A stretch of 64,000 bases of DNA from Hanleya hanleyi (Eukaryota; Mollusca; Polyplacophora; Lepidopleurida; Hanleyidae), in assembly GCA_036873755.1 (NCBI GenBank), contig JAVTVY010025410.1, positions 1 to 64,000 on the forward strand, read 5' to 3'. Positions within the stretch are counted from its first letter, which is position 1. The number at the start of each line of letters is the position of its first letter. Below are positions 54,232 to 64,000 of the stretch, one piece after another. A model generated the notes under the pieces. That model was not told the origin of the DNA, did not search any database, and worked only from the letters and a program-made list of their open reading frames with translations. The position numbers and the translations under genes were made by a program.

Positions 54232-54540
54232 TCTTCCTATGTATTCAGCAATGGGAGCTCAGTGTCATTACGACCATCAGAGGGGTACTGTATGTTCGCT
54301 TTCAAGACTACCGGTCTGCTACCTCCTATTTTGTGGGAGGCCTGTCGGCACAGTGGTATAGATTGCCAACATATAGTGCTGGTGATTAGGCGCCTTACTC
54401 TTGGATCGCTGGTTCGAATCCAGCTCGGGACTCGATTAATTTTCTGCACTAGATTCTGTGCTATACTAAGATAGTGCAATAACGAAAATACTGTTATGCG
54501 ATCACTTTCTAAATGACAAAAGAAAAAATATATATATATA
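54232..54540 (+). repeat. tRNA-derived SINE
   Basis: The A-box-like 'ggcacagtggt' at 54,347 and the B box GGTTCGAATCC at 54,411-54,421 have tRNA-like spacing. The body continues to 'tcactttctaaatgacaaaa' and an A/T-rich tail. The same tail ends the upstream copy at about 54,230. Confidence 0.75.
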
Positions 54541-57082
54541 CATAAATATTCTTTTACTTGGCCAGACGAACATGTTCCTTGTCTGTTTACAATAATTCAA
54601 TCCATTCATATCGTGACTGTCTTAAGGACATGTTTAACACGCTATTAACATCATGAGGTAGAAAACAGAAAATGAAATAAAAAATCTAACTGAGTTTTCT
54701 GTAATCATAAACGGGCTATGTAAGTGGCTACTATAGCCGCATTTTGAATGTATGCGGGAATAATGAAATGCTTCAAACAAAGTATTGTAATGCTGTCAAT
54801 CAGCATGAAAAAATTCAGAATATTTATAACCTTTCAAACTGGAATGTTCCTCGCAAGTTTGTGTATATTATAGAATTTATGGACAGTTATTTTACGGTCA
54901 TTCACAATCTCTCGGGGTCACAATATGCTCACGACAGGAGAGCCCCGCCCGTTCATCGCCTTTGAGTCGCCATAAAGCAGGGAGCCTATATAGGTGACTA
55001 CTTCCTTAGTCAGTCAAGCTCTTAATATTAGGAATGTCTGATCAAAAAGCGCATAAAAATTGTGACGGGTCAAAACTTCTTGGTTGATGCCTTACCATAT
55101 GTGGCCTCTGTGTGGCGTAAATAAAGTTGCATTTTATTACGCTTCACATACAATTGTATTGATATACGAGAGGCACTGATAATGTCAAGTCCGCGTCAGT
55201 AATCCATTTCAACAACCCAACCTGTCAATCAGATATACCTACATAATTACGGGCGGATGACAAAACGGTATTCCAAAGTGAGAATGTCATTTCAACGTCA
55301 TGTCTACTCCTTAACATAATCAAGGTTCATCTAACCCACAGGAGTTGAACGTTCGCCGATGTCGGTGAAATACATGTGGTCAGGAGACGCGCTAAGCGTA
55401 CAAATGTATTACCTATATAGATATTATCTATTTGATTAATGACCACTCAAATATATTTTACAGGTATTCCATCTATGATATATTTATAATATCCGAATGA
55501 CTTGTAAGAAATTCAACCGTTTTATAAAAGATAATTTCTATGGGAAGAAGGAGAATGTTTACAAGAATGTTTTCCATATAGATTTATCTTTCCGACATAT
55601 TTCAAAACTGTTGAATGCTTCTGTCTTCCGAGTATCTGTTAAGCTTTTATTCACAATTGCAGACGACATCCTGAGCATATATGTATGTTATGTATTTATG
55701 CAACCTTCTATTTATAAAAATGACCAGTATAATTGTAGTAAATTGTAGTAGATTATATATAGGGTACTATAATATGTTAATCTATGGTGTAATACAGTTC
55801 TCCTATGATATAATATAGTAAATATGCGGTATAATATAATTAGGCTATATACAAAAGTACGTTTGTGATACATGTATATGCTATTTACACTTGATACACC
55901 ATAGTAAATTTAGTATCGGTTGTCTTTACCCACACCTAATTTTGGCCGAATGGGAATTGTCCTCGTCAGCGTCGTCTATCTATCCGTCCGTCTATCTTTC
56001 CACCATGGATGTTACCGCGAGATGTCTCGAAGAAACATGGCCAGGATCTCCAAATTCGTACAACCGTTGCAGCTGGGGATGGGCGAGAAGCCCATTGAAG
56101 ATAACCGACCTTGTCCCATTTTTTTTCAAATTCATACCACATGAGCAGCTTGTGATTGACCAGAAGCATATCAAAGATGGTCGACCTTGGCCTAGTTTCT
56201 CCAGGTCAAATTATACAGTAAACGCAGATTCAATGTTGTTAGCACATCTCCCAGTGAAAGATTAGAAATATCGATACTCCACACGCGTCCTTCCTAAATC
56301 CACAACACAAATGCATATACTCATTGACCGGAATATTTTGGAATATCTCTTAATACAATATTTCAGAAAGGTTTAGATATAGTTTTTCTAGATTAACACC
56401 ACAATATATGCAGATACGCTTATTGGTCACAACTCCATCGAAGTTCAACTGAATGTAGGGTTGTTCATATTATCACAATATTTCTTGAAGCATAGCCAAG
56501 CTGTTCAAATCCATACAACATATACAGCTAGCATAGAACCATATATTGCAACAATGTCCACGATGGATCATATCATATAAACGAAAGAAACTGAAAACTT
56601 TCTCAGCAGAAGCGAGTCTCGTGGGATGTGTGTTGAATGACTTTGTTTTTGGGGGGTAAAAGGGAACTAATCCACCGATTCAGTATATCGGGCAATGTTC
56701 GTACAAATGCCCGAATGTATCGGACAATGGGACAGACTACCCGTACGATTGGTTGATTTTCAGATAAAGTTCCGGTGGTTGAATATCGGTGAGTGAGTCC
56801 AAAATACTGTCTATAAATTTCACACAATATACCTCTGTGTAATTATTACGGGCGCTAACAACATTTACGGCCAGTTGAATTCCTGTATTGGAACTTCAGT
56901 AAAATCGGGCACCCCCGGTCGGCCTCGTTTGATTAAAATTGGTACTGGATGAAACCATGTTTTCATACCGTCTAAGTGATCATTGGCCTCGATTATTTAA
57001 CATGACGAGAGATAGGGAAAATAAAAATTACTTCCTTCTAACCTTTAGTTGATGATAGGTTAGGAGACAAAGTACCTTGTAT
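54541..57082. other. Intergenic, nothing recognised
   Basis: AT-rich. ORFs such as 55,891-56,265 lack domains and overlap others on the opposite strand. (TATAATATA)-type repeats occur at 55,745-55,850. Confidence 0.45.
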
Positions 57083-57419
57083 GGCCCAAGGTCAGGTACA
57101 ATACAGAAGTACCAAAAAAAATACTTCCACTACAAGAAATTGTTCAATTGGCATGAAGCACAATATTGACCAAATCTGGTTCTGGTTATCGGTTATCTTC
57201 ATATATATAGAAAGAAATATGAGGAGTTTTCGCCTCAAAATTGACGATTTTGCACGAATGCACTACTTCACGGCTCTGTTTTTCGAGAATGATGAGAAAC
57301 CGTTCTGAGTATGCAATATAATATTGTACTTCATGCCAACTGAACAATTTCTTGTATATTTAATATTTTATTTTTGGCACTTCTACCACACTTGTTCTGG
57401 GGCCATTTACCTACCTAAA
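57083..57419. mobile_element. Fold-back element related to 49,703-50,769
   Basis: Shares 'tggggccatttacc' at the right end, 'caatataatattgtac' and 'actgaacaatttcttgta'. The interior is shorter. Confidence 0.6.
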
Positions 57420-59099
57420 CATACCTGATCCTTTGCCATTATTGAGTGGGAAACTTCATCATGTGCCACGGCTGACTAATGTGGGCATGGCGGACATAAT
57501 AAAATTAAAAATAAACATTATATGTTGAGGGCAAAACCGTTCCAATGCATACTGAAGTGCCGGTGAGGAGAGAAAAGCAAGAGTACGGAGCTTAATTTTA
57601 TGTGGAAAATTTTTCGAAACATCGCGTGTGTAGCACCAATCAGCTGAGCAAATCGGCAAAAAACCTGATAGAGTAAACACATGGGTTTTAAATTGGTGGT
57701 GTATATTTACATTTTTTGGGTTATTTATGTGTTATAACCCTTATTGATTTCATGCGGCGATGGTTTTGTAAAGGCGGGTCGATCAATCTCTGTCAGATAA
57801 ACCATCCAGGTTAACCCTCTACATTGTGGGATATACACAGGTGCCCACTAAATTACAAAAATATCACGCATGTATAAACATGTCACAAGGTTTATCAAAC
57901 TGAGATATCTTGCAATATGTATATAAGATTTGAAACTCTTTATCAATCTCGCAATTATATATAAATCAATTGCCTCCGGTATATATTTTAGTAAGGTGGT
58001 CACCAACTGTTCAGTCGTACGAACACTTGAATACTATATATGCTGTAGAGATTTGTCACACTACGAATTCAGCAATAACTACATTCAACAGATAAATATC
58101 ATTTGGAATTATCAATTCCGACATTAACTGCAGTGCGAGTCCATATATAACACGACCATTAACGTGCTGAGACTGCATGTGATGAATGGCTTCCATTGTA
58201 GCAACTACCATAAATGAAGAGGGGTTCCCAATCTCCACCCAGCATACATCCGAACGTGTCCAGATCAATCGCCCCCCCCCCCCCCCCCCCAACCGCCCAC
58301 CGAATATTATGTTCAGCCCAAAAAGCTGGAACATCCCATAACATATATTGACTGTTTTCGAAGGCAATATTTGGTCGATTTTCGCCAATGTTTGGGCTAC
58401 ATTAGCTATAGCTATACGTGCATATACATAAACATGCCTCTACTTCTCCTTCCCACTTAAATTAACATAACTTTTAAAGGCACAACGGTTTTCTTTTGAA
58501 TTTCGTCAGGATAGCTAGGATGGCATGGACTAAAACCGAAAGGGTAAGTTCATAAATGGTAACTGATGCCGAATGAGCGCTGGAATTTTGTCGGGGTGTT
58601 GTGAAACTTAAGTCCTTTGTTATGGCATCCATTCTTCCAACGTCATCTTGACAAGTCTTTCCTTCCATTTAAAGCAGTAATACTAGAATATATCTGCACA
58701 AAATTTCTCGTCAACGTCGAAATTGTATAACATAGCAAGACAATACTATAAGTAAAACCTTGCAAAACAGCCAAACAACAAAGAAATCATGGATAATTCT
58801 CAAAGTTTATAAACTCTGTTTACTTCAATTCTCCATAGACATTGCAAATACAACAGCATTTTGCACTCTCGATGGTATGTAGCAAATGGTAAATACTGTC
58901 CAAGCCTTTGTGCTCACGATGCTTATATGTTGGAGAAAGTAGAAAGTCTCACTGTTCAGTCAAAAGATATTGCCAGACTATAGCATACCCAAATTCATAT
59001 GCATATATTCTTCCAAAGAAAGGAAAGAATTGGGAAACGCAGGAAGAATCAAGACACTAGTGTAGTAGATAAAGGACAGATTCCTCATAAAAAACGAGA
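57420..59099. other. Intergenic; 19-C homopolymer
   Basis: A run of 19 C at 58,272-58,290. No gene is recognised. Confidence 0.45.
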
Positions 59100-59457
59100 G
59101 TGGGGCAGGACGGTGGTGGCGTGACGTGGCGATGACGTCACGGATATCGTCACTTCCGTAATATCACTTCCAGATCAAAGGTCACATCAGGATCAAATGT
59201 CGCTTCCGGTTCAAACGTCACTTCCGGTCACGTGACGGCCCAGCAAGAGTTATCTGCCCCTAAATAAGACCGTACGATTCAATTACTTCAATGTTAAGCC
59301 CAATGGGCAACCGACGCATGGACATTGGGGTGTGGCATCTTATTTTTTCTGTCTCGCGCTCTAGAATACGATGGGAGGTGTCTCGTGGCCATGGGTTGAC
59401 TTTCACTGAAAAGTTCTAACTGCAAATGCTTCGTGCATAGGAAAATCTGGGCTGAAC

Positions 59458-59960
59458 TTTTTGGGGTCGAGGTGGACCAATATTGGTCCGACTGGGCCGT
59501 GTAATGTGTCGTAGTAAAGCACCCGTGGGAGAGCATCCGACTGGATGGGTATGGAGTGAAAGTAGCGCAATGGTACGCATGCACAAGCAGTAAATTGTGG
59601 GAAAAGGGCCCTGGGGTGGACGTGGATCAATATTGGTCCAAATGGGGCGTGTGAGGTGTCAATGTGTAGCACTTGTGAGCGTCCGACTGGATGGATGCAA
59701 AGTGAAAATAGGGCTATGGCGCGCATGCGCAGACAGGGAGTTGTAGGAAAAGGGCATTGGAATGATCGTTTTGGGTCGAGGTGGGACAATAGTGGGCGTT
59801 CTGGGTCGTGTTAGGTATCAGTTTGAAGCACTTGCGTGGGAGCATTCAACTGGACTGGTGTGTCGTGAAAGTAAGGCTACAACGCGCATGCGCAGCAGTG
59901 GAGTAGTATAGAACGAGCATTTAAGGCGGGAGTTTTGAGGTGGAGGTGCACCATCCTTGC
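59458..59960 (+). repeat. Unit E tandem array, four copies
   Basis: About 150-160-bp units with 'gggtcgaggtggacc', 'gtgaggtgtc' and 'gagcatccgactgga'. 'gcgcatgcgc' occurs at 59,721 and about 59,884. Confidence 0.75.
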
Positions 59961-60179
59961 TTCTAATGGGCCGCTGTTGTACCGTGTGAAGAAGACTAAT
60001 GTGACGTTAGTAGTAGTAGGGACAGCGTATTTGAAGTCCAGTTGCGCCTTTGTAGTAGCGAAAGCAGAAACCCAGTATATTTGCCCTATGACCTTTGTAG
60101 AGAGTTTTACAGTAACGCATTAAGAAAGCGTTTGGGGGAGATGGACCCTTGTTCGATCTGGCTACCTTGTAGAGTTAAC

Positions 60180-60310
60180 TATGCGTGTGTGTGTGTGCGT
60201 GGTGGTGTGTGGTAGTGGTGGTGGTGTGTGTGTGTGGTGACGGTGGTGGTGTGTGGTGGTGGTTGGGGTGGATGTTTGTGGTGGTGGTGGTGGTGGCGGT
60301 GAAGGTAGTG
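60180..60310. repeat. TG/TGG-rich simple repeat
   Basis: (GTGGTG)n and (TG)n. The ORF opposite it is only His/Thr/Pro repeats. Confidence 0.9.
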
Positions 60311-60604
60311 ATGGTGTTCCTGACCGCCCGACTTAACGCAGCGACGCCATGACGATAAGGGGTAAGTTAGCATGCGTCTTCTATATCTAGTCCCAGATGA
60401 GACAGATGAGAGAAAGACAGATCAACACGTTCACAAGTTTTCAGAGAGTTTATTTTCTCCAGTGTTACAACATACCCAAGCTGGGGGAGTCGCATTGGGT
60501 ATGTTTACAATTCAAGTATGGTGTGTATCGGACGCACCGTCGGCTGCACTTGTAAAAGCAAGTGTATCCCAAAAACGTGCACAGTCGACGTTCAACCGTC
60601 AACA

Positions 60605-60892
60605 TGACTTATACTTGCTCTAAATGCGAACGCACGGTCTCCAGACATTATGAGATCATGCGACCCTAGAAGGATATACATGGGTATGAAGACACCGAGG
60701 AGCCCAATCGGGCAGATGCTGATACTGAGACAGCTGATAGTACACCGACTAATACCGAAACAGAGACTGCCAAGAGTCTATCCACCGATACGGAGAGCTT
60801 GACCTCAGATAGCCAGGCTACGTTCCAGGGAAGTGAGGAAGTAAAGGCGTCTAGTCCGTCATTCAATATTCAGCCGTCGCCCATTAAATAAT
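60605..60892 (+). pseudogene. Single C2H2 finger plus acidic tail, in-frame stop (unit E)
   Basis: One frame from ATG 60,605 to a stop at 60,890-60,892. It begins MTYTCSKCERTVSRHYEIMR; the expected first zinc-binding His is Pro (CCC) and the next codon is TAG. After the TAG the frame stays open for 72 codons of acidic Thr/Glu/Asp/Ser sequence (TNTETETAKSLSTDTES) ending FNIQPSPIK, similar in type to the linker of the zinc-finger/PolB-N genes. It fits an N-terminal finger module attached to a different tail. Confidence 0.6.
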
Positions 60893-60960
60893 TTCTGTCT
60901 ATAATCCAAAGACCTAATTCATATAATGACATTAGCACCAAATTAAAAGGATAAATCATA

Positions 60961-60970
60961 GTATATAAAA
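60961..60970 (+). promoter_or_regulatory. TATA box of the 135-residue ORF
   Basis: 'gtatataaaaac', 46-55 bases before the ATG at 61,016. Confidence 0.65.
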
Positions 60971-61015
60971 ACATAGGCTTGTTTCCTGTAAGAGAGTAGC
61001 GGTCAACAGTTTTCA

Positions 61016-61423
61016 ATGAGTCCAGCAAGACATCATGATCAAAAAGACAAATCCGTATCGCTGGTCAGTATTCTTAATCAATATGAAGAGGCTACCTTTT
61101 CGGATCGTATTGTGCATGAAGCTATTCATACTCATGCTGAGGCGACCGAGGACGCCGGATGGGATAACTTACGACACTCGTACATCGAAATGCGCCCTAG
61201 CATCAGGAAAACAGGTATGGCAATCTGTGAACAGTATAGCCTGCTACCGCTTGAAATGAAAGACTACCCCACACACAGATCCATCACGAAGACCAAGCGT
61301 CAGTTGGAAGAGGCTATGAGGCTACCACCCACCGATGTCCTTCAAAATGCGATCAAAATGCGCAAACAGCTGTTCCAGGACATGTTGTCGTTAAAGTATC
61401 CTGGACTTCCCGACGATGCTTAG
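61016..61423 (+). CDS. 135-residue element protein ('ORF61'), unknown function
   Basis: Intact ORF with its own TATA box. It is mostly helical and charged: an N-terminal His/Asp/Lys segment, a middle ending LLPLEMKDYPTHRSITKTKR, and a C-terminal helix finishing DMLSLKYPGLPDDA. I do not recognise the family. Its reality is supported by relics of its C-terminus after the zinc-finger genes of A, B and C, a second C-terminal relic at 61,600-61,785, and a promoter/N-terminal relic at 42,187-42,432. The conserved YPGLPDD tail suggests a short interaction motif (inference). Confidence 0.65.
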   Translation: MSPARHHDQKDKSVSLVSILNQYEEATFSDRIVHEAIHTHAEATEDAGWDNLRHSYIEMRPSIRKTGMAICEQYSLLPLEMKDYPTHRSITKTKRQLEEAMRLPPTDVLQNAIKMRKQLFQDMLSLKYPGLPDDA

Positions 61424-61599
61424 GTCAAAAGCGACCCTGCCCGAAGATTGAACTTTGTGAAATGGCGGCTTCTGATTGATCAAGTGCAGCCGACTGTGCG
61501 TCCGATACACACCGTACTTGAATTGTAAACATACCCAACGCAGCTCCCCAGCTTGGGTATGATGTGCTTGAAGCTCGGGGATGAGACAGTTGGGAGCTC

Positions 61600-61785
61600 G
61601 GAGCTCGTGCCGCTTGAAATGAAGGGCGATCCTATCGCTTCATCACGACGACTAAGCGTCACTTGGAGGAGGATATGGGGCTACCAACCATAGAGGCCCT
61701 GCAAAATGAGATCAAAAGGCGCAAACATCTGTTCCGGGACATATTGCCGTTACAGTATCCTGGACTGCACGACTATCTAACGCCC
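61600..61785 (+). pseudogene. Second, truncated ORF61 copy
   Basis: Begins 'ccgcttgaaatgaa' (LPLEMK) and continues in shifted frames to ALQNEIKRRKHLFRD and LPLQYPGLHD. It lacks the N-terminal half. Confidence 0.7.
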
Positions 61786-62405
61786 TGGGTTTCTAACCCA
61801 GGGTATCTAATAACCAAGAAATCGAACGCTCAGGGCATTTAACGCCCAGAGTAACTACTAACCAGAGTATCGAACGCCCAGGGCATCTAACGCCCCGGAT
61901 AACTAACGCTCAGGGTATCTTAACGCCCAGGGTATCTAATGCACAGGGTATAGATATCTAACGCCCAGGGTATCCAACACCCATGGTATGGAACGCCCAG
62001 GGTATCTAACACCCAGGATATAGATATCTAACCCAGGATATAGAAATCCAACGACCAGGGTATCGAACGCCCAAGGTATAGATATCTAACGCCCAGGGTA
62101 TCTAACATCCATGGTATGGAACGCCCAGGATATATAATGCCCAGGGTATCTAACACCCATTGTATGGAACGCCCAGGGTATTTAATGCCCATGGTATCTA
62201 ACACCCATGACATGGACCGCCCAGGGTATTTAATGCCCAGGGTATCTAACACCCATGATATGGAACGCCCAGGGTATTTAATGCCCAGAGTATCTAACAT
62301 CCATGGTATGAAACGCCCAGGGTATTTAATGCCCAGGGTATCTAACACCCATGGTATAGAACGCCCAGTGTATTTAATGCCCAGGGTGTCTAACGACGAA
62401 TGTAT
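61786..62405. repeat. Minisatellite of 'taacgcccagggtatc'-type units
   Basis: 16-bp units in a higher-order repeat of about 60 bp over the last 300 bp. The ORFs on both strands are repeat artefacts. Confidence 0.95.
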
Positions 62406-63911
62406 CTAACGTACAGATGGAGGTTAAAAAGGTTAGTATCAAGAACACACTAGGATATGCGCAATCTAACGAGTTACATTAACCACGCTAACCAAGATAA
62501 TATCACTGGCGCATCAAAGTGCCAATTGGAAAGTGTTTCTTTTTAAACGTTTTCGCCGACTAATTTTGTAGTGTGAACATTTTTAAAGCAAAATAAATTA
62601 CAACACATATAAGGGAAGTGGGAAGAGGTGCCGACATACTGACAGAGTCACATGGCTTCACAGTATAGTCTTCTGGTTAACCTATTCTAAAGCACATACC
62701 AAGAATCTAACGATTCGTGTTGTGTTGTATCTCAGGTACGCTTTTATTGTACATGATCACACGGCCCCTAGCACACGGCATAAGCGATATTAGATACAAA
62801 TCTAGAGAGTTACGATGGAAATGCTCTGACAACTCGTATATTGGTAATTGGTGAGCTGTGTCGCTGTGACAACTCGTGCACTGGGAATTGGTGAGCTGTA
62901 TTGTCGTCAAAGTTTCATGCGCTTGTTTTCATCCCAGATAACAACAAGGTTATACATAACGGAAAACCGAGTTTCGTGTTGGGTAGCATCTACAAGACGA
63001 GTCTAAAAACATAATGGAGCAATGAACAGACTTGAAAGGCATAACTAGTCATTGAGGTCCATATATAAAGCCCAGATCCTGCTTTTCGTTTGCCGTAGTG
63101 GTTGTCAGTCTGGTGTTGATCTTACAGATAAACGACTTTTTTTTTACTCAACAGGAGTAGGTGACAAATCGGACTTAATTGAAAACTTACGTAACATCGT
63201 ACCCGTGTGGTATGTCATCGTTTGTATTGCCGGTCCTTTTGACACCTTGTACTCTTCCCCAGGGAATTCTTCTCAGCCAGGATGAAAGGTCAATATTTAA
63301 AAAAAACGAAACTATCACCAGTGACATTTTACGCTGGTGACTACACCCTACACACGTTTATTCTGTAACTGAACACGTGAATCGAGTTACATCACTCATA
63401 CACTAAATCATGTGTATATTCTCTACTCATCCGCTTATAGTAGTCCCAGTGAAATGTGACCTTATCATTGTTGGGGGAGCTGGTGTTCAGATGTTTCATT
63501 CATGACCAGCATCGAGGAAAACATCTTGTCGAAATGGTGGGGGTGGGAGGCGAGGGGGAGCGGGGGTTAGACAGTGAGCCTCATGAGAAAATACTATAGT
63601 AAAGTAAAATCTGCTATAGCTCAGAGCAGCTTACACTTATTATACTGAAACGAAGATCGGTGGCCTACTATGATACTCTATGATACTATGAATCAATAAT
63701 AACAGTATGTCTGGTTCACCTAGTATTGAATTGAGCAAATCTGCAGTACTGGTATATCATAATACATCTGGAATACGATTGAACATTGTGATATCTTTTA
63801 CTACACTGAGCAGTACAAAGGTGATCGTATCGGCCGTGTTCTTACGTCATTTTCAATGTGTCCTGCTGAGGCCATTCCGTCATCTCTAGCCATGGTTCGT
63901 CTCACAGGTGT
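62406..63911. other. Intergenic, nothing recognised
   Basis: Contains a short direct duplication ('tgacaactcgt...ggtgagctgt', about 62,826 and 62,870). No ORF is supported. Confidence 0.45.
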
Positions 63912-63998
63912 TTGGCAAGTTAATTAGCTGGGGGGTATCGTCAACAATAGATCGTCCGATCTATTGTTGACGATACCCCTAGCTAATTAACTTGCCAA
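63912..63998. repeat. Near-perfect 87-bp palindrome at the window end
   Basis: Arms of about 42 bp ('ttggcaagttaattagct' and its complement) around 'gatcgtccgatc'. It may be a small MITE or one end of a larger fold-back cut by the window. Confidence 0.85.
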
Positions 63999-64000
63999 TA

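Larger units (their letters stand above)
60471..61561. repeat. 81-bp inverted repeats flanking the unit E gene cassette
   Basis: 60,471-60,551 and 61,481-61,561 are inverse copies ('gggtatgtttacaattcaag'). In units A-C only one copy of this segment is present. Confidence 0.75.
59100..62405 (+). mobile_element. Unit E: relative of units A-D with zinc-finger relic and ORF61
   Basis: The CRE/NRF1-type array (59,458-59,960), a TG-rich tract (60,180-60,310), the conserved 'catacccaagctggggg' flank, a broken zinc-finger gene and a 135-residue ORF are laid out in the same order as in A-C. Terminal sequences were not identified. Confidence 0.55.

Noticed and set aside
55891..56265. 124-codon ORF in the right-hand intergenic region
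   Set aside because: No domain or signal peptide, and overlapping ORFs in other frames of equal quality.
62028..62409. ORFs with repeated YPGRSIPW-like or MERPGYLMPRVSNTH-like units
   Set aside because: Pure minisatellite translation on both strands.

Overview
The window is metazoan nuclear DNA, most likely from an invertebrate; the species cannot be told from the sequence. Coding density is very low. There are no bacterial-style operons. Genes have TATA and CCAAT promoter elements, there are tRNA-derived SINEs, fold-back elements and long minisatellites, and one intact tRNA gene. Nearly all recognisable coding sequence belongs to virus-like mobile DNA, not to host genes.

The centrepiece is a 13.5-kb element (about 27,284-40,826) bounded by long terminal inverted repeats. 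It encodes a protein-primed type B DNA polymerase of the Maverick/Polinton-adintovirus kind, interrupted by two one-base frame changes. A tRNA-Leu(UAA) lies in the polymerase 3' UTR. It also encodes a small charged protein, two RING-finger proteins (one with an IAP-like RING) and a 447-residue protein that joins a CARD, an AT-hook-like basic patch and a PC4-like single-stranded-DNA-binding domain. Three of these genes end in metazoan histone-type mRNA stem-loops followed by a purine-rich element. The terminal repeats carry arrays of YY1-like motifs.

To its left, 23.9-27.2 kb holds a relative carrying an A32-type packaging ATPase and a 120-residue protein. Further left, about 4.7-20.4 kb is a composite of three copies (A, B, C) of one unit. 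B and C form an 11-kb inverted repeat. Each unit has long tandem arrays rich in TATA, CRE and NRF1-like motifs, then a gene joining C2H2 fingers to the N-terminal domain of the polymerase. B and C add a two-finger protein and a small CxxC protein. The composite's right end shares its terminal 15 bases with the polymerase element. A fifth relative at 59.1-62.4 kb carries a broken zinc-finger gene and an intact 135-residue unknown ORF. Relics of that ORF also lie in A, B, C and at 42.2 kb.

The rest is repeats: duplicated blocks and a 152-bp satellite at 0-3.8 kb, a 53-bp minisatellite at 43-45 kb, an AT-rich 90-bp array at 47-48 kb, fold-back elements at 22.6, 49.7, 51.0 and 57.1 kb, SINEs at 53-54.5 kb, and stretches with nothing recognisable. 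No capsid, protease or integrase gene was seen. A plausible but unproven reading is a family of related linear elements in which core functions (polymerase, ATPase, accessory proteins) sit on separate units with related ends and promoters.
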